DNA of 57,830 bases from Novosphingobium sp. AP12 (GTDB lineage: Bacteria > Pseudomonadota > Alphaproteobacteria > Sphingomonadales > Sphingomonadaceae). The DNA is taken from NCBI RefSeq assembly GCF_000281975.1, contig NZ_AKKE01000155.1:1-57830 (forward strand). Direction: 5' to 3'. The notes under the pieces were generated by a model. The model had not been told where the DNA came from. It did no database searches and saw only the letters and a program-made list of their open reading frames with translations. This document shows positions 1 to 8,617 of this stretch, one piece after another. The first letter of the stretch is position 1. Each line of letters begins with the position of its first letter. The position numbers were made by a program, and so were the translations under genes.

Positions 1-725
1 CGGCGGCCGCCGTCGACCGCATGCACGACGGCGTGCGCACAAAGTACGACAAGGAGCTGCGCGCGCAGGGCGTGGGCAACTTCCTGTGCGGCCTGTTCGG
101 CGCGCTGCCGATGACCGGCGTCATCGTCCGATCCTCGGCCAACGTGCAGGCAGGCGGGCGCACGCGTCTGTCGACCATCATGCACGGTGCCTGGATTCTC
201 GGCTTCGTCGCGCTGCTGCCCTGGCTGCTGCGCGAAGTGCCGATGGCGGCGCTGGGCGGCATCCTCGTCGTCACCGGCTGGCGCCTCGTCAGCGTGAAGC
301 ACGTCACCCACCTGTTCAAGGCGCACGGGCCCTTGCCTGCCGCGATCTGGGCGGTGACGTTCATCCTGGTGGTGACTACCGACTTGCTGACCGGCGTGCT
401 TGTCGGCCTTGCGCTCTCGGTCGTCGAACTGCTGCCGCATTACCGCCACCTGCGTCTCAAGGTGGACGAGCACGAGGACGGCGAGGGCACCCGCGTGGCG
501 CTCAATGGCGCCGCCACATTCGTCGGCCTCACCCGCCTCAACGCGGTGCTCGAGAAGCAGCCGGCAAACCGCCCGGTCCACCTCGACCTCGACCGTGTCA
601 GGGCGATCGACCACACGACGGCCGAGACGCTGTCCGAATGGATCAGCCGCCGCCGCCAGGGTGGCCAGAACGACCGCGTGACCGGACCCGACGCCATTCT
701 GAGGCCGCTGCCCGCGCCGGTCTGA
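1..725 (+). CDS. SulP-family anion transporter, C-terminal part
   Basis: The 5' end lies outside the window; the frame is open from base 3 (AAVDRMHDG...). SulP proteins are inner-membrane carriers for sulfate, bicarbonate or related anions. The visible part has the family stretch around AQGVGN and GALPMTGVIVRSSANV, then hydrophobic segments (WILGFVALLPWLL, AAIWAVTFILVVTTDLLTGVLVGLAL). The cytoplasmic tail of about 90 residues fits a STAS domain (GAATFVGLTRLNAVL, VHLDLDRVRAIDHTT). Substrate cannot be told from this fragment. A GC-rich hairpin follows about 55 nt after the stop. The Met at base 21 is internal, not the start. Confidence 0.9.
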   Translation, partial: AAAVDRMHDGVRTKYDKELRAQGVGNFLCGLFGALPMTGVIVRSSANVQAGGRTRLSTIMHGAWILGFVALLPWLLREVPMAALGGILVVTGWRLVSVKHVTHLFKAHGPLPAAIWAVTFILVVTTDLLTGVLVGLALSVVELLPHYRHLRLKVDEHEDGEGTRVALNGAATFVGLTRLNAVLEKQPANRPVHLDLDRVRAIDHTTAETLSEWISRRRQGGQNDRVTGPDAILRPLPAPV

Positions 726-781
726 ATCTCGACACGTACACCTGGCGGGCCGGGAACCCTCACACCCGGCCCTCTAACCTT

Positions 782-816
782 CCGGGCGGAGCGCGAAAGC
801 GCCTCCGCCCGGCTTT
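782..816 (+). terminator. Probable intrinsic terminator after the SulP gene
   Basis: Stem of CCGGGCGGA with TCCGCCCGG, extended by GCGC/GCGC around a GAAA loop with one bulged base, followed by CTTTCT. It sits in the 327-bp gap 726-1052. The rest of that gap shows no gene and presumably holds the promoter of the TorF-family gene; I cannot place that promoter with confidence. Confidence 0.6.
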
Positions 817-1067
817 CTGTTCGCAGGGCGGAGAAGGGCAACAGCCGTACTGGCCAAGTGGTCGTGCCCCTGCTTTGTGTTGCAATGCGAACACACATGT
901 TGCGCTGCAGAATTCAGCAATGTTTCGTCACGATCAAGCAAGAAGCGGGACAACGGCTCTGCGTAGTCCTCGTCATGCCGGAGTGAAACGGGCCCGCCAC
1001 GCAGCGAGGACCGCGCCCCGGACGCAGGACGGAACGTGATACAAACAGCAACATGAGGGTGTTCCGT

Positions 1068-1919
1068 ATGAAGTCTCGTCTTTTTGCCGGCGTCGCCGGC
1101 TTCGCGGCCGCGTTCGTCGCCACTGCGACCCCCGCGATGGCGCAGGAGGAAGCGCCCAGCGAAATCACCGTCACCGGCAGCGTCGGCCTCGTCACCGACT
1201 ATCGCTTCCGCGGCGTCTCGCAGACCGACAAGGAAATGGCGATTCAGGGCGGCATCACCGCCACGCACGCCAGCGGCATCTATGTCGGCACCTGGGCGTC
1301 GAACCTTTCGGGCTGGGGCACCTTCGGCGGTTCCAACATGGAACTCGACCTTGTCGGCGGCTTCGCCACCGAAGTATCGAGCGGCGTGACGCTAGATGTT
1401 GGCCTGACCTGGTACATGTATCCGGGCGGCGCTTCGGACACCGATTTCGCGGAACCCTACGTCAAGCTCTCGACCACCATGGGTCCGGCCAAGGCCCTGA
1501 TCGGTGTCGCCTACGCGCCCAAGCAGCAGGCTCTCGGCCGCTGGTACCTTGACGCCGACTCCTACGCCACCGGCATCCCCGATGCGCCTGGCGCCAAGAC
1601 CGACAACTTCTATGTCTGGGGCGACGTCAGCGGCGGGATCCCCAACACCCCGCTTTCGCTCAAGGCCCATCTGGGTTACTCGGACGGCAACTCGGGCCTA
1701 GGCCCCAACGGCACCAGCGTCGCGCCGACCGGCAGCTACCTCGACTGGATGCTGGGCGCCGACCTTGCGCTCGGCCCGGTGACGCTCGGCGTGGCCTATG
1801 TCGATACCGACATCTCGAAGTCGGAATCGGCCTACCTCAAGCCGAACTTCTCCTCGACCAAGAACGGCTCGCAGATCGCTGGATCGACCGTGCTGTTCTC
1901 GCTCTCGGCGGGCTTCTGA
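1068..1919 (+). CDS. TorF-family putative porin
   Basis: 283 aa. A signal peptide (MKSRLFAGVAGF... ending AMAQ) precedes a mature protein starting EEAPSEITVTGSVGLVTDYRFRGVSQ. That opening is typical of the TorF/TIGR02001 outer-membrane family, predicted beta-barrels of the Gram-negative outer membrane. Alternating aromatic strands continue to a C-terminal LSAGF ending in Phe, as in BAM-assembled barrels. Start chosen at 1068 because GAGGG lies 8 nt upstream; the in-frame ATG at 1053 has no Shine-Dalgarno sequence and overlaps that GAGGG. It is a single gene with its own upstream region. The solute passed is unknown. Confidence 0.85.
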   Translation: MKSRLFAGVAGFAAAFVATATPAMAQEEAPSEITVTGSVGLVTDYRFRGVSQTDKEMAIQGGITATHASGIYVGTWASNLSGWGTFGGSNMELDLVGGFATEVSSGVTLDVGLTWYMYPGGASDTDFAEPYVKLSTTMGPAKALIGVAYAPKQQALGRWYLDADSYATGIPDAPGAKTDNFYVWGDVSGGIPNTPLSLKAHLGYSDGNSGLGPNGTSVAPTGSYLDWMLGADLALGPVTLGVAYVDTDISKSESAYLKPNFSSTKNGSQIAGSTVLFSLSAGF

Positions 1920-2137
1920 TCTGAAGCGCGCGTCCTCCGCCAGGCCACATGCAAGGCCGGGCGGGGGATTGCCGCGACGAGCGGTGGAACGGTTACAATG
2001 TCACGCGGCAGTAACCTTCCTTTGTAAATTATTGTAAATGGCAGATATTTTTGCGACGAACCGAGCAACCTCGCGCCGTCTCGAAACTTGATCCTTCCGC
2101 AAAGGCGATAATCCGCCCCATGCTCAGGAAGGATCCT

Positions 2138-2995
2138 ATGACCAATCTTCATCGCGCGATGTCCGCCATCGCGCTTGCCGCCACCATGACGGCAGCACCC
2201 GCCTTCGCTCAGGACGCCGCGCCCTCCGGCCGCGACAGCCACTTCGACGGCCTCTACATCCAGGGCTTCGGCGGTTACTCCGCCCAGAACAAGGACAACG
2301 CCGAGCGCCTCAAGTTCGACACCGACGGCGACGGCAGCTACGACAACACCGTCAGGACGGCCACCGGCGCCGACGCTTTCGCGCCGGGCTTCTGCAACGG
2401 CCGTGCCAATGGCGCCACCCGCGCTGCCGGCGGATGCCGCGGCGATCGTGACGGCGCCGAATACGGTGCCCGCATCGGCTACGACCGCCGCATGGGCAAC
2501 TTCGTCGTCGGCGGCCTGATCGAAGGCGCCAAGACCGAAGCCAAGGACGCTGTCTCCGGTTACAGCAGCACGCCTGCCGGCTATGCGATCCAGCGCGAGA
2601 TGGACTGGTCGGCATCGGCCCGCCTGCGCGCCGGCTACACGCCCGGTGGCGGCGCCCTGTTCTATGTCACCGGCGGTGGCAGCTACGCCAAGCTCGACCA
2701 CACCTTCACCACCACCAACACTGCCAACTCGTTCGACGAGCAGCGTAACGGCAAGGGCGTTTGGGGCTGGCAGGCCGGCGGCGGCACTGAGATCATGCTC
2801 AACGACCACATGAGCCTGGGTCTCGAATACCTCTACAACCGCTACACCGACAACAAGTACAACGTCGTCGTGGGCCAGGGCACCGCGCCTGCGACCAACC
2901 CGTTCCTGCTCGATTCGGGTTCGACCCGCATCAAGGGTGGCGACAAGAACTTCGACTACCACTCGCTGCGCGCGACGGTCGGGTTCCAGTTCTGA
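2138..2995 (+). CDS. Outer-membrane beta-barrel protein
   Basis: 285 aa. Start at 2138 has AGGAAGGA directly upstream; in-frame ATGs at 2120 and 2051 are less well supported. A signal peptide ends at AFAQDAAPS. The mature part opens FDGLYIQGFGGYSAQN and ends HSLRATVGFQF with a terminal Phe. Repeated amphipathic strands (GARIGYDRRMGNFVVGG, LRAGYTPGGGALFYVTGGGSYAK, MSLGLEYLYNRY) match the porin-like/OmpA-type small barrel superfamily common in alphaproteobacteria. An internal Cys-containing loop (GFCNGRAN...GGCRG) could form a disulfide. No OmpA peptidoglycan-binding domain follows, so it is a barrel only. Exact role unknown. Confidence 0.8.
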   Translation: MTNLHRAMSAIALAATMTAAPAFAQDAAPSGRDSHFDGLYIQGFGGYSAQNKDNAERLKFDTDGDGSYDNTVRTATGADAFAPGFCNGRANGATRAAGGCRGDRDGAEYGARIGYDRRMGNFVVGGLIEGAKTEAKDAVSGYSSTPAGYAIQREMDWSASARLRAGYTPGGGALFYVTGGGSYAKLDHTFTTTNTANSFDEQRNGKGVWGWQAGGGTEIMLNDHMSLGLEYLYNRYTDNKYNVVVGQGTAPATNPFLLDSGSTRIKGGDKNFDYHSLRATVGFQF

Positions 2996-3022
2996 CCTGA
3001 TCCTCCCGGAGGATCGCAGGAG

Positions 3023-3064
3023 GGACGACGGGCCGCGTCTGTGCCGGCGCCCCGTCGTCCTTCT
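3023..3064 (+). terminator. Hairpin downstream of the barrel gene
   Basis: Perfect 10-bp arms, GGACGACGGG at 3023-3032 and CCCGTCGTCC at 3051-3060, separated by 18 nt and followed by TTCT. It could act as the first terminator for the upstream gene, ahead of the stronger palindrome at 3095-3139. The loop is longer than in a classical intrinsic terminator. Confidence 0.4.
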
Positions 3065-3094
3065 GGCGAGCGTGAAACCCTTCGGGTCAAAAAA

Positions 3095-3139
3095 CATGAA
3101 AAAAGGCGCGACGGTTTGACCGTCGCGCCTTTTTTCATG
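3095..3139. terminator. Bidirectional terminator with perfect 21-bp arms
   Basis: Bases 3095-3115 and 3119-3139 are exact reverse complements with a 3-nt loop (TTG). The stem carries A6 on its left side and T6 on its right, flanking GGCGCGACGG/CCGTCGCGCC. It therefore presents a GC stem plus U-tract to transcripts from either side. It lies between the barrel gene (stop at 2995, plus strand) and typA (stop at 3171, minus strand), as expected of a shared terminator for convergent genes. Confidence 0.9.
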
Positions 3140-3170
3140 TGCCGCCGACCTAGGTCGGCGAGGACACGCC

Positions 3171-5003
3171 TCAGGCGTTTTCCTTCTTGCGGCCGGCCTT
3201 CTTGCGCTCGTTCGGGTCGAGCAGGGCCTTGCGCAGACGGATCGACTTAGGGGTCACTTCGACCATCTCGTCGTCGTCGATGTAGGCGATGGCCTGCTCC
3301 AGCGTCATCACGCGGGGCGGGGTGAGGCGGATGGCGTCGTCCTTGCCGGTCGAACGGAAGTTCGTCAGCTGCTTTGACTTCATCGGGTTCACTTCGAGAT
3401 CGTCGGGCTTGGCGTTTTCGCCGATGATCATGCCTTCATAGAGCGGCTCGCCCGAACCGACGAACAGCACGCCGCGCTCTTCGAGTGGGCCGAGGGCGTA
3501 GGCAACGGCTTCGCCGGCACCGTTCGAGATCAGCACGCCGTTCTTGCGGCCTTCGATCTTGCCCTTGTGGGGGCCGTACTTGTCGAACAGGCGGTTCATG
3601 ATGCCGGTACCGCGCGTGTCCGACAGGAACTCGCCGTGGTAGCCGATCAGGCCGCGCGAGGGCGCGACGAAGGTGATGCGGGTCTTGCCGCCGCCCGAGG
3701 GGCGCATGTCGGTCATCTCGCCCTTACGGATCGCCATCTTCTCGACGACGGTGCCCGAGAATTCCTCGTCCACGTCGATCACGACGGTTTCGTAAGGCTC
3801 GGTCTTCTTGCCGTTCTCGTCTTCCAGGAACAGCACGCGGGGGCGGCTGATGCCCAGTTCGAAGCCTTCGCGGCGCATCGTCTCGATGACCACGCCGAGC
3901 TGAAGTTCGCCGCGACCGGCAACTTCGAAGCTGTCCTTGTCGGCGCTCTCGGTGACGCGGATGGCGACGTTGGTTTCCGCTTCGCGGGCCAGGCGGTCGC
4001 GGATCATGCGGCTGGTGACCTTGGAGCCTTCACGGCCGGCCATCGGCGAATCGTTCACGGCAAAGCGCATCGACAGCGTCGGCGGATCGATCGGCTGAGC
4101 CTGGAGCGGTTCGGACACCGAAGGGTCGGCGATTGTGTTCGACACGGTCGCGGCGGTCAGCCCGGCGATCGAGATGATGTCACCGGCCTTGGCGACGTCG
4201 ACGGGGACGCGGTCGAGCCCGTGGAACGCCAGCAGCTTGGAGGCGCGGCCGGTCTCGACGACCTTGCCGTCGCTGTCGAGCGCGCGGATCTGGTCGTTCA
4301 GGCGGACGGTGCCCGACTGGACCTTGCCGGTCAGGATGCGGCCGAGGAAGTTGTCGCGGTCGAGCAGGGTGACGAGGAACTTGAAGGGACCATCGACGTC
4401 GGCTTCCGGCGCAGGCACGTGCTCGATGATCTTTTCGAACAGCGGGGTCAGCGTCCCTTCGCGTGCATCGGGATCTTCGCTGGCGTAGCCGTTGCGGCCC
4501 GAGGCGTAGAGGGTGGGGAAGTCGAGCTGCTCGTCGTTGGCGTCGAGGCTGACGAAGAGGTCGAACACTTCGTCGAGCACTTCGCTGTGGCGGCCGTCGG
4601 GACGGTCGATCTTATTGACCACGACGATCGGCTTGAGGCCGAGGCCCAGCGCCTTGCCGGTGACAAACTTGGTCTGCGGCATCGCGCCTTCCGAGCTGTC
4701 GACCAGCAGGATCACGCCGTCGACCATCGAGAGGATGCGCTCGACCTCGGCGCCGAAGTCGGCGTGTCCGGGTGTGTCTACGATGTTGATGCGGTAGCCG
4801 TTCCACTCGATCGAGGTGGGCTTCGCCAGAATCGTGATGCCGCGCTCTTTTTCAAGGTCGTTCGAATCCATCGCGCGTTCTTCCACGCGCTGGTTGTCGC
4901 GGAAGGTGCCGGACTGGCGGAAGAGCTGGTCGACGAGCGTGGTCTTGCCGTGGTCGACGTGCGCGATAATCGCGATGTTGCGCAAGGGAAGCGGGGCGGA
5001 CAT
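3171..5003 (-). CDS. typA: Ribosome-binding GTPase TypA/BipA
   Basis: 610 aa, the usual length. TypA is a translational GTPase of the EF-G/LepA group, linked to ribosome assembly and stress adaptation. The N-terminal G domain shows G1 HVDHGKTTL, the switch-region RGITI, G3 DTPGHADF and G4 NKIDR. EF-G-like domains follow, then the TypA C-terminus (PSGGGKTRITFVAPSRGLIGYHGEF, LEVNPMKSKQLTNFRS). Start at 5003 gives MSAPLPLRNIAIIAHVDHG, the normal family beginning. It appears monocistronic, ending at the shared terminator. Confidence 0.97.
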   Translation of the reverse strand: MSAPLPLRNIAIIAHVDHGKTTLVDQLFRQSGTFRDNQRVEERAMDSNDLEKERGITILAKPTSIEWNGYRINIVDTPGHADFGAEVERILSMVDGVILLVDSSEGAMPQTKFVTGKALGLGLKPIVVVNKIDRPDGRHSEVLDEVFDLFVSLDANDEQLDFPTLYASGRNGYASEDPDAREGTLTPLFEKIIEHVPAPEADVDGPFKFLVTLLDRDNFLGRILTGKVQSGTVRLNDQIRALDSDGKVVETGRASKLLAFHGLDRVPVDVAKAGDIISIAGLTAATVSNTIADPSVSEPLQAQPIDPPTLSMRFAVNDSPMAGREGSKVTSRMIRDRLAREAETNVAIRVTESADKDSFEVAGRGELQLGVVIETMRREGFELGISRPRVLFLEDENGKKTEPYETVVIDVDEEFSGTVVEKMAIRKGEMTDMRPSGGGKTRITFVAPSRGLIGYHGEFLSDTRGTGIMNRLFDKYGPHKGKIEGRKNGVLISNGAGEAVAYALGPLEERGVLFVGSGEPLYEGMIIGENAKPDDLEVNPMKSKQLTNFRSTGKDDAIRLTPPRVMTLEQAIAYIDDDEMVEVTPKSIRLRKALLDPNERKKAGRKKENA

Positions 5004-5115
5004 TCAGGTCTTCTTTCGAAAGGAGGGCAGCACCTGCAGATGCGTGCTGCACTGCAAAATTTGCGCGCCATTAGCTGATAAGAGCCTTTTCGGCAAGGGC
5101 GCTGCGATGGACCGG

Positions 5116-5137
5116 ATTGTGGCGTTGGCGCCACAAT
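5116..5137. promoter_or_regulatory. Operator-like palindrome between typA and the TonB receptor
   Basis: ATTGTGGCG at 5116-5124 and CGCCACAAT at 5129-5137 are perfect 9-bp inverted arms around TTGG. It lies in the 270-bp divergent gap between typA (start 5003) and the receptor gene (start 5274), so it could be a repressor or activator site for either. The arms are not those of a Fur box. There is no T-tract, which argues against a terminator. The binding protein is unknown. Confidence 0.45.
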
Positions 5138-5273
5138 GGGTGCGAAATGACCGCAGTTGTTATCGGACTTCGATTGTAGCGCGTCCGGTTACTTCGTAAA
5201 AGCCTGTTTACGATACGCGGTGAGGCCGGTGCGCTCGATGCCGACACCCGCGTGGAGAGAACAGGGGATCCCG

Positions 5274-7976
5274 ATGAAGGGTATGGCAGCAGGCTTCGCC
5301 GCGCGTGGACAGCGCATGGGCATTCAATTCGGTCGCTGGGGTCTCGGGGCAGGGGCCTCGCTGGGCGGGCTTGCGCTGGCGGCGCTGGCCTCGCAGGCCC
5401 ATGCGCAGGACGCCGTTCCCCAGGTGGGGGAGGAGCAGTACTCCGATACCATCATCGTCACCGCCACCAAGCGCGAACAGACGCTACAGGACGTGCCCGT
5501 CGCCGTCTCGGTGACGACTGGCGCCACGCTGGAACGCGCGCAGATGCGCGATCTCAAGGACCTCCAGTCAGTGGTTCCGAGCCTGCGCGTCAATCAGCTG
5601 CAGTCAAGCGCGAACACCAACTTCTACATCCGCGGCTTCGGCAACGGCGCCAACAACGCGGGGATCGAGCCTTCGGTCGGTCTGTTCATCGACGGCGTAT
5701 ATCGCTCGCGCTCCGCCTCGATGATCGCGGACTTCCCCGACGTCGAGCGGATCGAGGTGCTGCGCGGGCCGCAGTCCACCCTGTTCGGCAAGAACGCCTC
5801 GGCCGGCGTCATCTCGATCGTGACGCGAAAGCCGCAGTTCGAATTCGGCGGCAACGTCGAGGCGAGCTACGGCAACTACGACGCCATCGTGGTCAAGGGC
5901 ATGGTCACCGGCCCGATCAGCGAGAACGTGGCGTTCAGCCTCGGCGGCGGGCTCAACAAGCGCGACGGGACGGTCAAGGACCTCAACACGGGCGAGCGCA
6001 CCAACGAGCGCGACCGCTGGTTCGCCAAGGGCCAGCTCCTGTTCGACAACCACGATGGGCTCGAAGTCCGCCTGATCGGCGACTATGGCAAGATCGACGA
6101 GAACTGCTGCGCCGTGGTCAACCTGCGGCAGGCAACCCCCACGGCGGCGATCTTCGCGCTCGGCGGCGCGGTCAACCAGCCCGGCGAGAAGTACGACAAC
6201 ATCGCCTACGGGAACTTCCAAAGCTCCAACGACATCGAGAACTGGGGCCTTTCGGGCGAGGTCGGCTATGATCTCGGCGGAGTACAGCTGACCTCTATCA
6301 CCGCCTACCGCCGCACCAATTCATTGACCAACCAGGACTCCGACTTCTCCAGTGCGGACCTGCTCGGCCGCAACTGGCAGAACCTGCGGATCAAGACCTT
6401 CACCCAGGAACTGCGCGCCAACTTCGAACTGGGCGACAGGATCACCGGCCTGCTCGGCGGCTACTACTTCAACGAGAAGATCGACCAGAGCAATGAAGTG
6501 TTCTGGGGCGACGATGCGCGGCCCTATGCGAACCTGCTGGTACGTAGCCTTTCGGGCGGGGCGCTCAGCGTGCCGCAGTTGGAGACGACTTTCGGCGCGC
6601 TGGAGGGCAATCCGGCCAAGTACGTCGGCCGGTTCTTCGCCTCGGGCACCGGGCTCACCGAGGCCTACAAGCTCAAGGACGAGGCATTCTCGATCTTTGG
6701 CCAGCTCGACTTCGAGGTGGCGCCGGGCCTGATCGTAACTGGCGGCATCAACTACACCCACGACGAGAAGCGCTTCTCCACCGCGACGACCTCGAACGAC
6801 GTCTTCGCCGCCATCGACTTCGACGATCCGCGCTATGCAGCGTTCCGCCAGCAACTGCTGCTCGGCGGGGCGCTGCGCTCGGTGGGCGTGGACCCGACCA
6901 ACATGGCGCAGGTCGTGACCTTCGCCACCAGCCCGGCGACCGCGCCGGTCTACCAGCAGCTCGTCGCCTTCGCGAACGGCAACGCCAACAATCGCGCGGC
7001 GAATCCGCTGGGTCCGCTGCGGGCGCTCCAGTACTTCCCACCGTTCATGAATGTGCCCAACGCGGTCGAGCCGGGCAAGGTATCGGACGGGGACTTCAGC
7101 TACACCGCCCGGGCGGCCTGGGACGTGACGCCGAGCATCAACCTCTACGCAGCCTGGGCGACGGGCTACAAGGCGGCTTCGATCAACCTCTCACGCGATA
7201 GCCGGCCGACCCCTGCCGACCTCGTCGCGCTGCGGGCACAAGGGCTGGCGGTGACCAATCTGACCTCGGGCAGCCGCTATGCCGACCCCGAGGATTCGAC
7301 GGTCTACGAACTGGGTTTCAAGGGCAACTGGGGGCTGGTCTCGGCCAACGTCGCGGTGTTCAAGCAGGTCATCAAGAACTTCCAGTCGAACGTCTTCACG
7401 GGCTCGGGTTTCTTCCTCGCCAACGCGGGCAAGCAGTCCGCCTTCGGCATCGAGTTCGAAGGCTCCGCCAAGCCGATCGAGCCGCTGACGCTGACGCTGG
7501 CCTGGACCTACCTCGATCCCAAGTACGACAAGTTCCAGCTCTCCGCCTTCGGCGACCTCTCGGGCACGACACCCGCCAGCGTCTCGCCGCTTTCGGTGAC
7601 GTTCGGGGCGGAATTCGTGCAGCCGGTGGGGGCCAATGGCGACCGGATTATCCTGCGCGGCGACTATCACTACGAAGCGCAGTTCCGGCTGGTCGAGGGG
7701 CTTCCCGGCCTCGTCGTGCGCGACAGCGTCGGCAACGTCACCAGCGTGGCGGCGGCGCTCTCGGCGGCGGAGGAGTTCAAGCAGGACATCAACGACGTCA
7801 ATGCTTCGCTCACCTATGCGATGGGCAGCGGGCTGGAACTGAGCGTCTGGGGTCGCAACCTCCTGAACGACCGCACCATCCTGCAGATCTTCGACAGCCC
7901 GGCGCAACCCGGCTCGATCTCGGGCTATCCCAACCAGCCGCGCACTTACGGCGTGGCGGCAAGGATGCGGTTCTGA
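5274..7976 (+). CDS. TonB-dependent outer-membrane receptor
   Basis: 900 aa. Start at 5274, downstream of a purine-rich stretch (GGAGAGAACAGGGG); the upstream in-frame extension to 5157 lacks signal-peptide character. A long signal peptide ends ASQAHAQ. A TonB box-like segment (DTIIVTATKRE) leads into the plug domain (LQDVPVAVSV, FYIRGFGNG, VERIEVLRGPQSTLFGKNASAGVISIVT). The 22-strand barrel region ends AARMRF with a C-terminal Phe. Such receptors import siderophores, vitamins or organic substrates using TonB/ExbB/ExbD energy. The plug resembles the sphingomonad receptors often used for aromatic or carbohydrate uptake; the ligand cannot be assigned. Confidence 0.93.
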   Translation: MKGMAAGFAARGQRMGIQFGRWGLGAGASLGGLALAALASQAHAQDAVPQVGEEQYSDTIIVTATKREQTLQDVPVAVSVTTGATLERAQMRDLKDLQSVVPSLRVNQLQSSANTNFYIRGFGNGANNAGIEPSVGLFIDGVYRSRSASMIADFPDVERIEVLRGPQSTLFGKNASAGVISIVTRKPQFEFGGNVEASYGNYDAIVVKGMVTGPISENVAFSLGGGLNKRDGTVKDLNTGERTNERDRWFAKGQLLFDNHDGLEVRLIGDYGKIDENCCAVVNLRQATPTAAIFALGGAVNQPGEKYDNIAYGNFQSSNDIENWGLSGEVGYDLGGVQLTSITAYRRTNSLTNQDSDFSSADLLGRNWQNLRIKTFTQELRANFELGDRITGLLGGYYFNEKIDQSNEVFWGDDARPYANLLVRSLSGGALSVPQLETTFGALEGNPAKYVGRFFASGTGLTEAYKLKDEAFSIFGQLDFEVAPGLIVTGGINYTHDEKRFSTATTSNDVFAAIDFDDPRYAAFRQQLLLGGALRSVGVDPTNMAQVVTFATSPATAPVYQQLVAFANGNANNRAANPLGPLRALQYFPPFMNVPNAVEPGKVSDGDFSYTARAAWDVTPSINLYAAWATGYKAASINLSRDSRPTPADLVALRAQGLAVTNLTSGSRYADPEDSTVYELGFKGNWGLVSANVAVFKQVIKNFQSNVFTGSGFFLANAGKQSAFGIEFEGSAKPIEPLTLTLAWTYLDPKYDKFQLSAFGDLSGTTPASVSPLSVTFGAEFVQPVGANGDRIILRGDYHYEAQFRLVEGLPGLVVRDSVGNVTSVAAALSAAEEFKQDINDVNASLTYAMGSGLELSVWGRNLLNDRTILQIFDSPAQPGSISGYPNQPRTYGVAARMRF

Positions 7977-8152
7977 CGAGATGGAAATGGTGGGGCGTCC
8001 TTTGGCCAGGTCATCCCAATTTCCCCATGTTTGCAACGGAGTGAACTGCCCCGTTGCCCGCCAAGTCATTCCTCTTATAGTCCCGCCGGGCAAGGCAGGC
8101 ACAGGCGCTTTTGCGTCCGCGCGGGTCTCCCGCGACGAATAAGGGGAAAGAC

Positions 8153-8617
8153 ATGCTCGAATACATGCTGATGCCGTTCCGGCGTTACGCCGACTTCAAA
8201 GGCCGTTCGCGGCGGATGGAATACTGGGCGTTCACTCTGTTAAACGTCATCGTCTACGCCGTGATCGGCATTCTTGCGATGGCGATGGGCCTGTCGTTGA
8301 GCGCCCTGACGAACCTCGATGGCGGCAACTTTTCGTCCGCGGCCGTCGGCGGCGGCTTCATGGTGCTCGCCGGCGTTGGCGGGCTCTATTTCCTCGCCAC
8401 CTTCATCCCCGGCATATCGGTGGCCGTGCGCCGCCTGCACGACCGCGACATGAGCGGCTGGTGGTATCCGGGCTTCATCGTGCTGGGCATGATCCCGTTC
8501 GTCGGGTGGATCGCCAGCATCGCCTTCCTGGTGATCCTGTTCCTCCCCGGCACCCCCGGCCATAACCGCTTCGGCGAAGACCCCAAGGACCCGATGGGCG
8601 CCGAAATCTTCGCCTAA
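8153..8617 (+). CDS. DUF805 membrane protein
   Basis: 154 aa. AAGGGGA lies upstream of the ATG at 8153; the in-frame codon at 8111 is further out and adds a non-conserved tail. DUF805 proteins are small inner-membrane proteins of unknown function. Seen here: the N-terminal FRRYADFKGRSRRMEYWAFTL signature, about four hydrophobic segments, and the family motif RRLHDRDMSGWW before PFVGWIASIAFLVILFLPGTPG. The stop overlaps the stop of the convergent permease gene by a few bases. Confidence 0.88.
   Translation: MLEYMLMPFRRYADFKGRSRRMEYWAFTLLNVIVYAVIGILAMAMGLSLSALTNLDGGNFSSAAVGGGFMVLAGVGGLYFLATFIPGISVAVRRLHDRDMSGWWYPGFIVLGMIPFVGWIASIAFLVILFLPGTPGHNRFGEDPKDPMGAEIFA

Noticed and set aside
3567..5078. 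Long plus-strand open frame of 503 codons across typA
   Set aside because: It is antisense to the typA gene; the typA motifs are complete on the minus strand, and the long frame comes from high GC at third positions.
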